A stretch of DNA of 64,000 nt from Mycteria americana (Eukaryota; Chordata; Aves; Ciconiiformes; Ciconiidae): assembly GCF_035582795.1 (NCBI RefSeq), contig NW_027445626.1:1116001-1180000 (forward strand). Reading direction: 5' to 3'. The translations under genes were made by a program, and so were the position numbers. The notes beneath the pieces were generated by a model that saw only the letters and a list, made by a program, of their open reading frames with translations, made no database searches and was not told the origin of the DNA. Of the stretch, positions 11,951-24,229 are shown one piece after another (the first letter of the stretch is position 1; every line of letters begins with the position of its first letter).

Positions 11951-12909
11951 CTAGTATGAGCTCTCGATGCAGGCCACAGTTTTTCTGAGTGCATTTCCAA
12001 GAGCCCCCTTGACTTCCCTGGTCCGCAGGCTGTAGAGGAGTGGATTGACCATGAGTGTGAGGATGGTGTAGAAAAAGGAGAGCACTTTCTTGAGCTGCCT
12101 CAATGAGGCTGTTCTGGGAATCATCTAGACAACAATGAGGGTACCATAGAAAAGAGTCACCACGATGAGGTGAAAGGAGCAGGTGGAGAAGGCCTTCTGC
12201 CTCCCCGTGGTGGCTGGGATCCTCAGGATCGCAGCTATGATGCAGATATAGGATGCCAATGTGAATACAAATGGGAAGACTACATCCAGAAAGCAGATGA
12301 TGAAAGTAACCAGTCTCAGCACGGTGCTGTCACTGCAGGCAAGCTCTAGCAATGGGGCAAAATCACAGAAGAAATGATCACTTGCATTGGGACCACAGCA
12401 CTGTGACTTGAAAAATAGCCTGGTGACTATGGTAGACATCAGTAATCCTGCTAGCCAAGAGCCAGCCACCAGCTGGAGACAGAGCTTCCAGTTCATGAGG
12501 CTTGCGTAGAGCAGGGGTTGACATATGGCCAAGTACCGATCAGCCGACGTGGTGGCCAGCAGGTAACACTCGGTACCTGCAAAACTGCCAAAGAAAAAGA
12601 GCTGTGTCATGCAGCCTTGAGCAGAAAGGGCTCTGTCCCTGCTTAGGAAGCTGGCCAGCAGCCTGGGCAGGATTCTGGAGGTATAGCACATTTGCACACT
12701 GGAGAAATTCCCCAGGAAGACCAACATGGGAGTGTGAAGGTGCTGATCTGCCACCAGCAGCACAACAATGAGGATGTTAACAAACATGGTAGCCGTGTAG
12801 ATGATGAGAGAGAGGAGAAAGAGAGGCACCTGAGCTTGGGGACATTACGCAGTGCCAGCAGGAGGAACTCCACTGGTGATGTCCGGTTGTCCCATTCCTC
12901 TTTCTCCAT
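11951..12909 (-). pseudogene. Olfactory receptor pseudogene, left arm copy (OR11A/OR10-like)
   Basis: Translation from the ATG at 12909 gives MEKEEWDNRTSPVEFLLLAL, then TM segments with HTPMLVFLGN, DRYLAICQPLLYASL, HFFCDFAPLLELACS and KAFSTCSFHLIVV, and a C-terminal NPLLYSLRTREVKGAL. Two lesions are visible. A one-base deletion after NVPKL (near 12831) shifts frame, and an in-frame TAG at 12125-12127 replaces the tyrosine usual after LIVV. The TAG is shared with the right copy and the deletion is private to this one. The resemblance to OR11A-type receptors (FGS.A.TECYLLA) is family knowledge recalled, not searched. Confidence 0.88.
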
Positions 12910-14270
12910 GAAGCACTGTAGGACTTTCTTTTCCCCTCTTGGCAGGAAGGGAACCTGAGGAAGGGCATGCGCTTCTGTGTTTGTTGCAAAAGGAACTGGG
13001 AAGCAGCGACTGCCAGAGACAACATGGAGGTTTTCCCTCATCTGCCTGAATTCACAATTCGTTTAGGGGCTCCATTCCTTGTGAAAGGGCAGGAAGAGGT
13101 TCTCTGAGAGGGCCAAACTACTCTTCTTAGAAGAACCTCCTCTGATTAGAACGATGATTTGCCACAATGAGGTGCCTATTTCTGTGGAATGAAAGAGAAG
13201 GTTCATTTGCTCACATTACGTGATGACGTTTGAAGTTCTTCCCAGTAGTACCCAGCACAGGCGTTAGCCATGTCCTGCTTTTAAGCAGCAGAAAGATGGG
13301 CCAGACAGGAAAGACCCATCATGCAAAAAAGCCTTTAGGGGAACGCATCGTGCCATAGACTCTTTCTTCACACTGAGGAAGAATGGACACGAAACAGGAT
13401 TAGCGCTCTCAACTCCCTGAAGCATTTGCTTTCTGATGAGCCCATTCTGTCTCTGGACAGTGCATCTCTTTCCACGGAGCAAGAGTGGCCAGCAGTTACT
13501 AGCTTGGTAGTTGAAGGCACTGCAAAGGGTCTGTTAGACAGGAGACTTACAAGCAGATGTGAACTTCGGAGGAAAGTGCAGGGAAAAGTGAATTCCACAG
13601 AAGAGGTAACTGAGTTGTTTAAGCCAAATGAGGAAAAGCGATGTTGCATGAGGAGGAGGCGAAAAGGACAGGGGTGATGACCACTGGCTGAACAGCTTTT
13701 CCTGCTCTCCTTCAATTTCTGAATGCATTTGGGCTGCTTCCCTGCAGCAGCACAGCACCTGGACCTCAGTATTCCCATCTGAGTTCTCAGGGCTCCATAT
13801 TCAGCACCGCAATGAAGACAGAGTTGTATCCCAAGGGGGAGCGGGGGGTGAAGCAGGGCAGGATCATGATCAAGCACAGGGTTCCACTAAATGCCTGATA
13901 CATGCCTGCTTGCCTGCTCAGGAAACATCCGTGGCTGAAAGAGAGAGCACTTTTCCCACACCTCCTCTTTGGGTTTTCATAACACTCGGCTCAGACAAAA
14001 CGCTCTCCCGATGATTCCCTGTCTCAAACTTGATACCTTTTACAGTGACATGGAGATGGCCAAGGCAGGCACCTAGGCAGCCCAGAGAGTTCCTGGGATG
14101 GAGGAGCCCTTTTACTGAGTGATCCACCCAACCTACACTGGGATGCCTTGTTCCTGAAGGTGCTTCCATGGGCAGGGTGCCTCAGATTCACTGCTCTCTG
14201 CAAATCACATCCCATGTTGATGGCTGAGAGACAACTGTGAGATAGCTGAGGGATTGAGATTGATGGGGAC
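12910..14270. other. Intergenic inner end of left arm, no gene seen
   Basis: This stretch mirrors 35882-37237 and would be upstream of the OR pseudogene. No coding signal can be supported. The promoter-like exon seen upstream of the right copy (35427-35517) lies outside the duplicated part, so this copy lacks it. Confidence 0.45.
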
Positions 14271-15888
14271 CAGACTGGAGCCCCCATTATCCAGGGGGAA
14301 ATGGTGAGTGACCTGCTGCACCACTTAGACACTCACAAGTCTATGGGGCCTGATGAGATCCACCCGAGAGTGTTGAAGGAGCTGGCAGATGTGCTCACCA
14401 AGCCCCTTTCCATCATTTAACAGCAGTCCTGGCTAACTGGGGAAGTCCCTGCTGACTGGAGATTAGTGAATGTGACACCCATCTTCAAGAAGGGCCGGAA
14501 GGAGGTCCCGGGGAACTACAGGCCTGTCAGCCTGACCTCGGTGCCGGGGAAGCTGATGGAGCAGATCATCCTGAGTGCTATCACACGGCATGTAGAGAAT
14601 AACCAAGGGATCAAGGCCAGCCAGCATGGGTTCAGGAAAGGCAGGTCCTGCTTGACCAACCTGATCTCCTTCTACAACAAGGTGACCCGCCTAGTGGATG
14701 AGGGAAAGGCTGTGGATGTTGTCTATCTAGACTTCAGTAAAGCCTTCGACACGGTTTCCCACGGCATTCTCCTGGAGAAACTGGCTGCTCATGGCTTGGA
14801 CGGGTGTACTCTTCGCTGGGTAAAGAACTGGCTGGACGGCTGGGCCCAGAGAGTGGTGGTAAATGGAGTTTACTCCGGTTGGCGGCCGGTCACAAGCGGT
14901 GTTCCCCAGGGCTCGGTGTTGGGGCCAGTTCTGTTTAACATCTTTATCAATGATCTGGACGAAGGGATCGAGTGTACTCTCAGTAAGTTTGCAGACGACA
15001 CCAAGTTGTGTGGGAGTGTTGATCTGCTGGAGGGTAGGCAGGCTCTGCAGAGGGACCTGGACAGGCTGGATCGATGGGATGGGGTGAATTGTATGAGGTT
15101 TAACAAGGCCAAGTGCAAGGTCCTGCACTTGGGCCACAGCAACCCCATGCAACGCTACAGGCTTGGGGAAGAGTGGCTGGAAAGCTGCCTGGCAGAGAAG
15201 GACCTGGGGGTGTTTGTTGACAGCCGCCTGAATATGAGCCAGCAGTGTGCCCAGGCGGCCAAGAAGGCCAATGGCATCCTGGCTTGTATCAGAAATAGCA
15301 TGGCCAGCAGGAGTAGGGAAGTGATTGTGCCCCTGTACTCGACACTGGTGAGGCCGCACCTCGAATACTGTGTTCAGTTTTGGGCCCCCCACTACAAGAG
15401 GGATATTGAGGTACTGGAGCGTGTGCAGAGAAGGGCAACGAAGCTGGTGAAGGGTCTGGAGCAGAAGTCTTATGAGGAGCGGCTGAGGGAGCTGGGACTG
15501 TTTACCCTGGAGAAAAGGAGGCTGAGGGGAGACCTCATCGCTCTCTACAACTGCCTGAAAGGAGGTTGTAGCGAGGTGGGGGTCGGTCTCTTCTCCCAGG
15601 TAACAAGTGATAGGACAAGAGGAAATGGCCTCAAGTTGCACCAGGGGAGGTTTAGACTGGGTATTAGGAAATTTTTCTTCACCGAGAGGGTTATCAAGCA
15701 TTGGAACAGGCTGCCCAGGGAAGTGGTTGAGTCGCCATCCCTGGAGGTATTTAAAGGACGTTTGGATGAGGTACTTAGAGACATGGTGTAGTGGTGGTTT
15801 TTTGGCAGTGTTAGGTTTATGGTTGGACTCGATGATCTTAAAGGTCTTTTCCAACCTATATGATTCTGTGATTCTGTGATTCTGTGAA
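14271..15888 (+). mobile_element. 5'-truncated CR1 LINE with a nearly intact reverse transcriptase region
   Basis: Conceptual translation gives CR1 ORF2 from the pre-RT linker ([20 protein letters not shown]-like) to its natural C-terminus. The frame is open from 14421 to 15791 (ATG at 14466). RT landmarks are [38 protein letters not shown] and the catalytic FADD. One in-frame TAA lies at 14418-14420, upstream of the long open frame. The element ends with three GATTCTGT units at about 15861-15887, the CR1 3' hallmark. Good frame preservation and low decay point to a young insertion. It is cut at the 5' side exactly where the inverted repeat ends. Confidence 0.95.
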
Positions 15889-17400
15889 AGCACAAAGGCC
15901 TGGGAGACCTCGCTGGTGGGAACTGAGGCAAAGAGGACGTAGAGTAGCTCACATCTATCTACACCTACTCTTACCAAATGTAGCAGTGGTCTCACAGTAT
16001 TTCTGACTCTTCTTTAGCTGTTCCTGAGGTAGCGACAGCTCATCTTAATGCCCTTGAATGCCATTTTGAGTTTCAACTAAGTTTTGATAGGAAGCATGTC
16101 TGTGCTTGGATTATGCTGTCCTTGAAGACAAGATGGATGCAGGCACACTGTTAAAATCATTGGTCTGTTCCTTGATGGAATCCTCAAGGGAGTGAGTAAA
16201 GACCCCGGTGTGGGGTGCTTTGTGTTCAGGCAATGCATGCAGCTGTTGTGCCAGAGAAGGCACAGACCTTGCTTCTCTGATGGCATCTGATGACCGATGC
16301 CTCTGACTGATGGCAACAGTCCCTGGCACACAGGCATCAATCGCACTCCCTGCAATGCTGTCAGGGGTGTCTGTCACGCACCCGCCCTGAGTGGGAATTG
16401 CTTTCCTGCAGGTCCTGTGCTGTCCCTGCCAGCCCTGGCATCTCAGGTAGCTCTGTGGGCCTGGATTGGAACATTAAAGTGAGTAGATACCCTGAATTCT
16501 GAAAGGCAATGTGGGGATGAACATGAGGCAACTGCCAATGCAGTGAGTGGAGACCTAGTAAATCCAACAGATGGAGAAGAAGGAAGAGTGAGACTGGGCT
16601 CTCATATGGCATATGACTTCATTCCATCATATGGATATAGGCCACCCTCAACATAATGAGTGGGGACAGGTTCAGTTGCCCTTAATTTGGGCATCAGCTG
16701 TCATTTCAGTTGGCCACAGGAAACTCCCAAGAGCCTCCAAGAAGATGCCCTCAGGTGGTGTCCTGTCTCTACATCTGCCTGCACATATCTTTAATCTTTC
16801 TCTATTACCTGCACATATCTTCGACCACCTCTGGCCCCTCAAATGTCACCAGACATTTGCATCTGAACAGCTCACTCCTGGCCTCCATCACCATTAATTT
16901 CCATGGGAGCTGAGAGAAGGAGCTCACATGCAGGTGTCTATTGAATGACCACCTGAAGAGAGGCAAGAGGAATCCCACCTCCTGTGGGTTGGTGGTGTGC
17001 ATGGCAGGGAGCTGAGTCCCCTTCCACCCCAGGACTACAAACCGAGGAGAGGATGCCTTGACTGACTCAGCTGAATCCCTTCCCTCAGCAGGGCAAAAAG
17101 AGATCCCTGCCTGTGTCTGTCTGGCTGTCCTGTCTAATGATGGGCCAAGAAAAGTTGATATTTCGACCCAACTCTGTCTCTGAGCAGAGAAATGCCACTG
17201 CTGGAAAGAAGCGTCTCACCCCAGCTGAGAGAGGGAACATCAGTGATTCCTTCAGGTTGTTCCACAGGAGTTTCCCCTGGAGTCCCAGCCACAAATCAAG
17301 GGAGCCCGGAGGGGGCAGACAAATTGCTACCTTGGGCTGGTCCTCTGCTGCTGAGCTGGGCTGGGCTCCTGGGACAGAGGGAGCTCATGGCAAGTGGGCA
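15889..17400. other. Spacer sequence, no gene seen
   Basis: About 1.5 kb after the CR1 with no recognisable coding, RNA or repeat signal on either strand. Confidence 0.45.
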
Positions 17401-17579
17401 GAGCTGCAGAGAGACAGCTCTGCCCAGGAGCAGCAGCTCTGCAAAGCACAGCAGGGCTGAGGGCACAGCCTGCAGGCACCGAGGGGACAGGAGCAGGGCA
17501 GAGAGAGCTTAAAGGCAGTCTGGGCTGTGAGGAAAGTTGAGAGCTCGCTGGGGGAGAAATCTTCACAGCCCTCTACATG
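17400..17579 (+). other. Possible 5' noncoding exon for the OR gene at 19.9 kb
   Basis: The stretch ending CTCTACATG is followed by a strong donor, GTAAGTACC, at 17580. A TATA-like CTTAAAGG lies near 17507. Bird OR14-like genes often have one or more untranslated leader exons. The nearest downstream receptor is at 19940-20962. This is inferred from the splice site and position only. Confidence 0.3.
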
Positions 17580-19930
17580 GTAAGTACCTGCATGAAAGGC
17601 AATGTATCTGCAGTTTGTGGAAGGATCTCCAAAAGCTGGCACATCCCACAGTCAGGAGGACTTCCACAGTTCGTCTAGCGTAGAGGAGGACATGCTGCAG
17701 AGCAGGGCTTCCCTGCTGCACCATCAGAGGGACAGGGCATCTCAGGTGCCTTCTCCCAGGGACAGCTACAGGGCTGTGAATGTGTGTGTGTGCAGCCCAG
17801 GGTGCCCAGGGTTGTCCTTCAGAGTCCCTGTGCCCCAGAGGGCTGTGTGCCCAGGCAGGGACTCTGCCGCCTGCCAGGGTCAGCACTCAGCCTGCCCGGG
17901 GAGCTCCCCATAGCACTGCAGAAAGAAGCTGTGGGTGGAAGGAACAATTTCTGGCAGGGCAGGGTCCGTCTGCTGCGTCACTCAGGGCTGCTCACAGCTC
18001 CAGATCACCACTAGGAAACTTCCAAGGGGGTGTTTCAAGAGGAAGGTCAAGGCAGAATTTACTAGAAAGAGATTTCCTGAGTCTGTGTTTTCAGTTTCCT
18101 ACTTGGAGGGCAGGGAAGAGGAGCAGGGCTGGGGATGGGGGAGGTAAAGAGAAATAGAAAAGGACCTGTCAAGCTTGGACAAGTCATTGAGACTTCTGAG
18201 CTGTAAATTTGAGGGGTCAGCAGGTCTGCTAATAGCCTCCTAAACTGCCTTCAGCCATTCCTCTACCTATGGACAGCACCAACATCACATTTGCTGGACC
18301 CATCAGGGCTGTTCTCACCCGCCCTTTTGAACCTCCAAACAGGAACACGTGACCAGGCAGTGCCCTGCAAACAGGCAGGTTTCTGTAGGCTGAGGTGAGT
18401 GCACAGAGTTTGGGATGGGGTCTGTGAGTGCTGACAGGGAAAAGACATGGCCCAGGGAATCACTTCCCAGGAGGAAAATCTCCAGGCAGCAGGGTTACGA
18501 TCAGGGAAGGAGAGGAAACTTAAAACAGATTTGTTGTAGAAGGAGAATTCAGAAAACTCTGTAACATCCCCTCCATCACAGACCCCTTCCTCTGAGCAAG
18601 CCCCCTTGCCTCCTCTCCCACCCAGCAAAGCCTCTGCCCTCAGGGCTGTGGGGTCCAAGGCATGAACCACCTCCTCTGCAGCCACAGCTCCAGCAGAGCC
18701 GTGCTGCAGCTCTCCAGCCACATGCCCACTTCCCTCTGCAGAGCACAGGGGCTGACACCAACTGCCTGGCAATGTTGGTGTCTGGGAGGTGGCGTGCACA
18801 GCTGGGTAAGGGCAACGCTGTCCTGAGTGCCCGGCTGCCTCTCCCCTCGCCTCTCTCAGCCAGACCCTCACTGTATTTTTCCTTGTTTCTCCACTTGTCT
18901 GTGTTATTGCTGTTGTTATCCTGTTCTTGCTGTCAGGCTCTCTGGGGACGGGAGTTTCAGCTGCAGAGTCACACACTGATCTTGTGGGTCCTTTTGTGCA
19001 GGTGTGTCCATGGGAACAAGTGTCCCAGCTTTCCTCTCATCTGTGAGGCTGTGGGCAATGCAGCCTGTGGGGCTGGGGAATGAGCTGGTTTTCCCTTAGT
19101 GACATACCATCATGAAAAAACTTACGGATCTCCTTTTGCTATCTTCCCCATGCTGTGAGCTGCCCTCAAGAATGCAAATCTGTCCCATAGCATCTTTGTG
19201 TAGCATCTGAAAGCCCCATCTATAAGCACAGTGCTGCTATGACCAAGGAAATGCTGTTGGGTAGGTGAAATGAGCCATGTGTGTCCTTGGCTAGAAGTGG
19301 GTTGCTGAGATGTTGAGAAAGGGTGAGACATTTAGCAGTCTGCAGTGGATCCCTCTGCTCTCAGCAGTGTCTGCTGGCTTTTCACGCAAACAGAGCAGTG
19401 TGATCGCCCTCAGTCTCAGAAAGGTGCAAGCCCAAGGCATCTCGGTCTGAAGGACAGACCAGGTCCCCTCACTCTGCTCTAATCCAATGGCAATCCTCTT
19501 GCCTTGCAGGATTCCCTCAGTTCTCCCTGAGGGCAACAGAAATACTAGGACATCCCAGTACAATCCTCAAATCAGATGGGGGGAATAATATAAAAATTTC
19601 CTCCAAATTAAAAAAACAAACAACACAACAAATTTCAGTCTGCTTTCTGCAATCTTCATTCCTTAGCACTGGGATTCAGATGCTGACAAGCCCTTCTGTT
19701 ATGGGTGGATTCATCTGACAAAGTTGAACACCAGGACTGGCCGCTGCTTCCACCATTCCCATGAACTCACTGCTGCAGAGCAGGGCTGACACCTCAGCAG
19801 CCAGTGGCCGGAGGCCCAGCTCCTCATGGCACATTCAACCAGCACCAAACCAGAGCTTCAGCCATGGAGCTGAAGGAAGGTGTCCTAGGAAAGGGAAATA
19901 GAGGGGTGAGGTCTGTAGCAAGGGGAGGGC
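17580..19930. other. Spacer upstream of the first OR gene
   Basis: No second gene is visible. The part from about 19050 to 19930 resembles 25420-26270 upstream of the second OR gene (shared phrases such as CTCTGCTCTCAGCAGTGTC and GTGTGTCC.TGGCT), showing that the two ORs and their 5' flanks are one tandemly duplicated unit. Confidence 0.5.
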
Positions 19931-19939
19931 CTTCAGGAA

Positions 19940-20962
19940 ATGGCTTTGGTTTTGCTCAGAAAAGTCTCCCCTAACTTGTCAATGACTTTTCCTCTTTGCA
20001 CGGGTCCCCATGCCTGGAGGCAGCAAACGTCCAATAGCAGCTCCATCACCGAGTTCCTTCTCCTGGCATTCATGGACACACGGGAGCTGCAGCTCTTGCA
20101 CTTCTGGCTCTTCCTGGGCATCTACCTGGCTGCCCTCCTGGGCAACGGTCTCATCATCACCGCTGTAGTCTGCAACCATCACCTCCACAGCCCCATGTAC
20201 TTCTTCCTCCTCAACCTCTCTCTCCTCGACCTGGCCTCCATTTCCACCACTGTCCCCAAAGCCATGGCCAATTCCCTGTGGGACAGCAAGGCCATCTCCT
20301 ACCTGGGATGTGCTGCACAGGTCTTTCTGTTTGTCTTTTTCATGTCAGCAGAGTTTTCTCTCCTCACCATCATGTCCTATGACCGCTACATTGCCATTTG
20401 CAAACCCCTGCACTACAGGACCAGCCTGGGCAGCAGAGCTTGTGTCCACATGGCAGCAGCTGCCTGGGCCAGTGGTTTCGTATATGCTCTACTACACACT
20501 GCCAATACATTTTCAATACCACTTTGCCAAGGCAATGCCCTGGACCAGTTCTTCTGTGAAATCCCCCAGATCCTCAAGCTCTCCTGCTCAGATGCTTACC
20601 TCAGCGAAGTTTGGGTTATTGTGGTTAGTGTCTTTGTGGTATTTGTGTGTTTTGTTTTCATTGTGCTGTCCTATGTGCACATCTTCAGGGCAGTGCTGAA
20701 GATCCCCTCTGAGCAGGGACGACACAAAGCCTGTTCCACATGCCTCCCACACCTGGCCGTGGTCTCCTTGTTTATTAGCACTGTCATGGTTGCCTACCTG
20801 AAGCCCCCCTCCATTTCCTCCCCATTGCTGGATATGGTGGTGGCAGTTCTGTACTCAGTGGTGCCTCCAGCTGTGAACCCCCTCATCTACAGCATGAGGA
20901 ACCAGGAGCTTAAAGACACATTGAAGAAGCTGATTCAATCAGCTCTTTCTCAGCAGCAATAG
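19940..20962 (+). CDS. Olfactory receptor, OR14-like, canonical start codon lost
   Basis: Seven-transmembrane odorant receptor. The reading frame is open from an upstream ATG at 19940 to the stop at 20962 (340 codons). Family landmarks are NSSSITEFLLLAF (N-glycosylation site), LLGNGLII in TM1, HSPMYFFL, MSYDRYIAICKPLHY after TM3, KACSTCLPHLAVV before TM6 and PPAVNPLIYSMRNQEL in TM7. The codon where relatives start (ATG of MSNSSS) is ACG at 20027-20029. The splice-acceptor-like CAG seen upstream in the sister gene is also changed here. Translation could begin only at upstream ATGs such as 19940, adding about 29 residues. It is functional only if that longer N-terminus is tolerated. Otherwise it is a very young pseudogene. 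Confidence 0.85.
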   Translation: MALVLLRKVSPNLSMTFPLCTGPHAWRQQTSNSSSITEFLLLAFMDTRELQLLHFWLFLGIYLAALLGNGLIITAVVCNHHLHSPMYFFLLNLSLLDLASISTTVPKAMANSLWDSKAISYLGCAAQVFLFVFFMSAEFSLLTIMSYDRYIAICKPLHYRTSLGSRACVHMAAAAWASGFVYALLHTANTFSIPLCQGNALDQFFCEIPQILKLSCSDAYLSEVWVIVVSVFVVFVCFVFIVLSYVHIFRAVLKIPSEQGRHKACSTCLPHLAVVSLFISTVMVAYLKPPSISSPLLDMVVAVLYSVVPPAVNPLIYSMRNQELKDTLKKLIQSALSQQQ

Positions 20963-22370
20963 CCTGCTCACGCCTCTTCAGAAGTGATTTCAAATTCATC
21001 TTGGGAACCTCCTGTGCTTTGGCCACTTTATCTGTGATGACCATGTTTGTCCGTGTCTGCATCCACTCCACTTCCCCAGAGGCATGAACCCAGCCTGTCT
21101 GACCCAGAGGGCTGTTCACGTGTGTCTGGCACAATGGTACAGCTGGCCTCCCGTGTCGCACCTCTGTAATAAAAGGGGATTTCCTCAGTGGTGGTGTCTG
21201 GAGGTTGGGCTCTTCTTCCAAAGCTGAGCTCAGGCTGAAGAAATTGCCCCCACAAGGCCGTGCTGCTTTGCTTGGGTTCTCCCCATGGGATGAGGGGAGG
21301 AGGGCATGGGGCAATGTGTTAGAGAATGGGTCTGGGTTGAGCCTTCACGTGTGGGTGCCCAGTTCCCCTGGAGATGGTGAATGATCAACAGGGATCTGCC
21401 TGGGACTATCACCCCATGGCTTTCAAGCACCACAGCCCACTTGCTCTGCAGAGCAGTACCAACAGCTTGGGGCCCTGTGGAGGGCACGGGGAGGAGGTAG
21501 GACGGGCAAGTCAGGCCAGCGTGGAGAAACTTCCCTGGTGAAAGGCTCTCTGGGGGCAGGGACATCTCTGGAGAAAATCAAAGAAGCAACTCTGTGCTTC
21601 CAGGCAGGAATAAATGACAAAGAGAAATCTATTTCTGAATGTACCAGCTCGGGCAGGCTTCTGTATTGCTTGGGCAGCCGGAGCAGCCTGGTGATGCCCT
21701 GGGCCAGGAGTCTTTTCCAGGGACAGCGACTGTCACAGAGGGGTTTGCTGGCAGTGGACAATAAGGCTGTCTTGGAGACAGGAGCAGACACTGGCCTCCA
21801 TCTCCTCATGCCATGGCTGGCCCTCAGCCCTGGGACTGAGACACCTCTCTGCCTCTCTGGCAGGAGCTACTGTGAGCTGCAGAGGGGCTGGGGCTGTGGG
21901 GTTGAGTGTGCAGAGCTTTGCAGTACCCATCAATGGGCACTGCCATGGGGTCAGCCCAGAATGGGCTGCTTTTCTGGGCTGGAGAGGAAAGAGATAGATG
22001 GGTAGGGGACGGAAAGTGCTGAGGACCACCAGATAGGGATGGGGTGGGCTGGAAAGTAATTGGGAGAGGAACACACTGAAGTTAGCTGAGCTGCCTGACC
22101 ATGCAGGGTGAGGACTCACACCAGGGGACTGGTGGTGCAGAGTCAGGGCTTGTGGAAGGCAGCGGAGACTTGCAGACACAGGAGAGAGGAGGCTGGTCTG
22201 TGCCTTTGGTGGCATGGACAGCTGGGGAAGGTGCCCCAGGGCATTTGTAACTCCCCAGCCTTTCTCACTGGCCATTTCCAGCACTGGCAGCACACCCCAA
22301 GTTTATGGATGAATTTTCCTGTTTGGCCATTTCCATCGTCCTGCTGGGCTCAGTGCTTGAATCACTTGCC
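20963..22370. other. Spacer sequence, no gene seen
   Basis: About 1.4 kb with no supportable coding or repeat feature. Confidence 0.45.
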
Positions 22371-22374
22371 TTGA

Positions 22375-22784
22375 AGCAAAGGACCTCCAAGATGGTCAGG
22401 GACTGGAGCACCGTTCCCATGAGAAGAGGCTGAGGGAGCTGAGCTAGTCCAGCCCAGAGAAAGGAAGGCTGAGAGGGACCTCATTGCAGCCTGCCAGTAC
22501 CTACAAGGACTTTATGGAGACCAGAGAGACAAGCTCTTCAACATAGTGCATGGGTGGAAGATGAAAGAGAGGAGGTTCAGCCTGGAGATAAGGAAAGCCT
22601 CTTTCACCATGAGCTGAGCCAAGCGTTGGAGCAGGTCACCCAGAGAGGCTGTGTAGACTCTGTCCTTGAAGGTTGTCAAACTCTGACTGGATCAAGCCTT
22701 GAACAACCTGGTCTGAGCCTTTTTTATGGCAGGTTGGACTGCAGAACTCCCGAGGTGCCTTCCAGCTTGAGTTGATCATATGAC
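22375..22784 (+). mobile_element. Old CR1 3'-end fragment
   Basis: The stretch resembles the 3' part of CR1 ORF2 and its tail: GAGGCTGAGGGAGCTGAG, GGACCTCATTGCAGCC, AAGCGTTGGAGCAGGTCACC, and a terminal AGGTTGGACTGCAGAACTCC. It is too diverged to keep a reading frame, so it is much older than the CR1 at 14.3 kb. Confidence 0.75.
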
Positions 22785-24229
22785 CTCAGGCTCTTTGTCT
22801 GATAACAACAGAGCAGATGGTTATGGGGCATGAATCTTCCTGTGCTGTATGTGACCAAATCAAACAACACCTAAATGAGTGAAGTGAGGTCGATACCGCA
22901 GTGTGACTGTCTCTGTGCAGAGTCTGAGGGGTATCCTTGACAGTCCTGGGCAGAGACCGTTTTGGGGGCACAGGGCTCTGTGCAAGACACAAAATGATCT
23001 TTTGTTTTAATGCTGCTAGCCTGTAAATAATAGACATGATTAGGAAGTGTCAATAACAGTAAAACAAAGAATTAAAGACAAAGATGCAAAGCAAAGAAAA
23101 TGATTAAAAATCCTTTTCAGCTTTTAAAATTCTTTGTTGTTTTCTTTTCATTTAACCTACTAGTCTTTGGAGGGAATTTGTGTCCTTGTTCTTTTTTTTT
23201 TTTTTTTTTTAAATAGGAAGGTTTTTTTCCAGAACTGAAATTGGATGTAGGACACCAATGTCTTCAACTACAGGGATGTAGACACCTCCTGCCAGTATGG
23301 ACGCCCTGGAAACCCCCTGTCCAGCCTCTACCTGTAGCTCGCGAGGGACTCCGCTCTTCGACACGTCCTGTCTGATAGCTGCCAGCCCCAGGCAAACACC
23401 TCAGGTACATGGAGGCCTCTAAAAGTGGCCCTGGATGTTTTATGGTCAGACAAACAAGGTCTGCCCGGAAAGGTGAACAAATTTGCAAAGTTTGAAAAAA
23501 TAGCACATTTTCATGAGCTGAAACAATTGAGTACTTTTCATATAACGGCAGTGTTTTCACGCCATGCCAGAATGGGAATTTGCAGGAAGTGCATTAATCA
23601 TAGGAGAAAAAATATTGGTCTCCTGTACTTGCATTATGGCTACTCTATCAATTACATTACGCCGCATATTTAATCTCCCTCATCTTTCAGGTGTTTCTAC
23701 CTCTGCTGATTAAATGACCATATCTAAGAGCATCTTTTCAGCAGATGTATTGGGACATTTGCTCTTCCCATTGATGCCCAGATTTCACCCTCCCCTGGCT
23801 TTTTGTTCATTGAGATACCTCCCAGTTATCTGGTTGCTGATTTGATCTTCTAACTCCATAACTGAGGGAGTCAAAATCTTGCGCCCCTTTCAGAAGTCAA
23901 ATTAACTCTTTGATCAGCTGCTTAATTGCATTTCTGTCCCTTTCTATCTCTCTGTGTAAAAAGGATTTTGTATGGGTATCGTCATTGGCCATCTCCACCA
24001 CAGGATGTCCTACACTGTGCTACTCCTGTGCCTGTTTGCCTGCAGGCTGTAGACACACTGTCCACTTCCCCACCCTGCTCTCATCCTCAGAGGTCCCTAC
24101 CTGTACCAATGTCTCTCTCTGAAACAGAAAGCCGTGGGCTGGCCACAGACAAACACCACCACCTCCAGTGACCGGTTTTCCACAGCACTACCCTTCAAGT
24201 GACATTTCCTTTTTCCTCATGCCCAGGCT
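22785..24229. other. Spacer sequence with a 19-base T run
   Basis: There is a homopolymer of 19 T at 23192-23210. Otherwise the region is AT-richer than its surroundings and carries no gene signal. Confidence 0.45.

Larger units (their letters stand above)
1..14270 (+). repeat. Left arm of a giant inverted repeat
   Basis: This segment reappears in reverse complement at about 35882-49160. Anchors that match across the arms are the SRCR tail exons, the tRNA-Ala gene, the tRNA-Ser-like and tRNA-Phe-like relics, the solo LTR, the GA-rich tract and the OR pseudogene. Mirror coordinates sum to about 49045-49155 in the outer part and about 50150 in the inner part, the step being a 1 kb segment present only here. 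The last SRCR exon shows 5 differences in 257 bases by eye. The outer end lies beyond the window. The inner end falls at 14268-14272, where a CR1 element begins. Confidence 0.96.

Noticed and set aside
14727-15995. A 422-codon minus-strand frame
   Set aside because: It is the antisense shadow of the CR1 reverse transcriptase frame, which has clear protein motifs on the plus strand.
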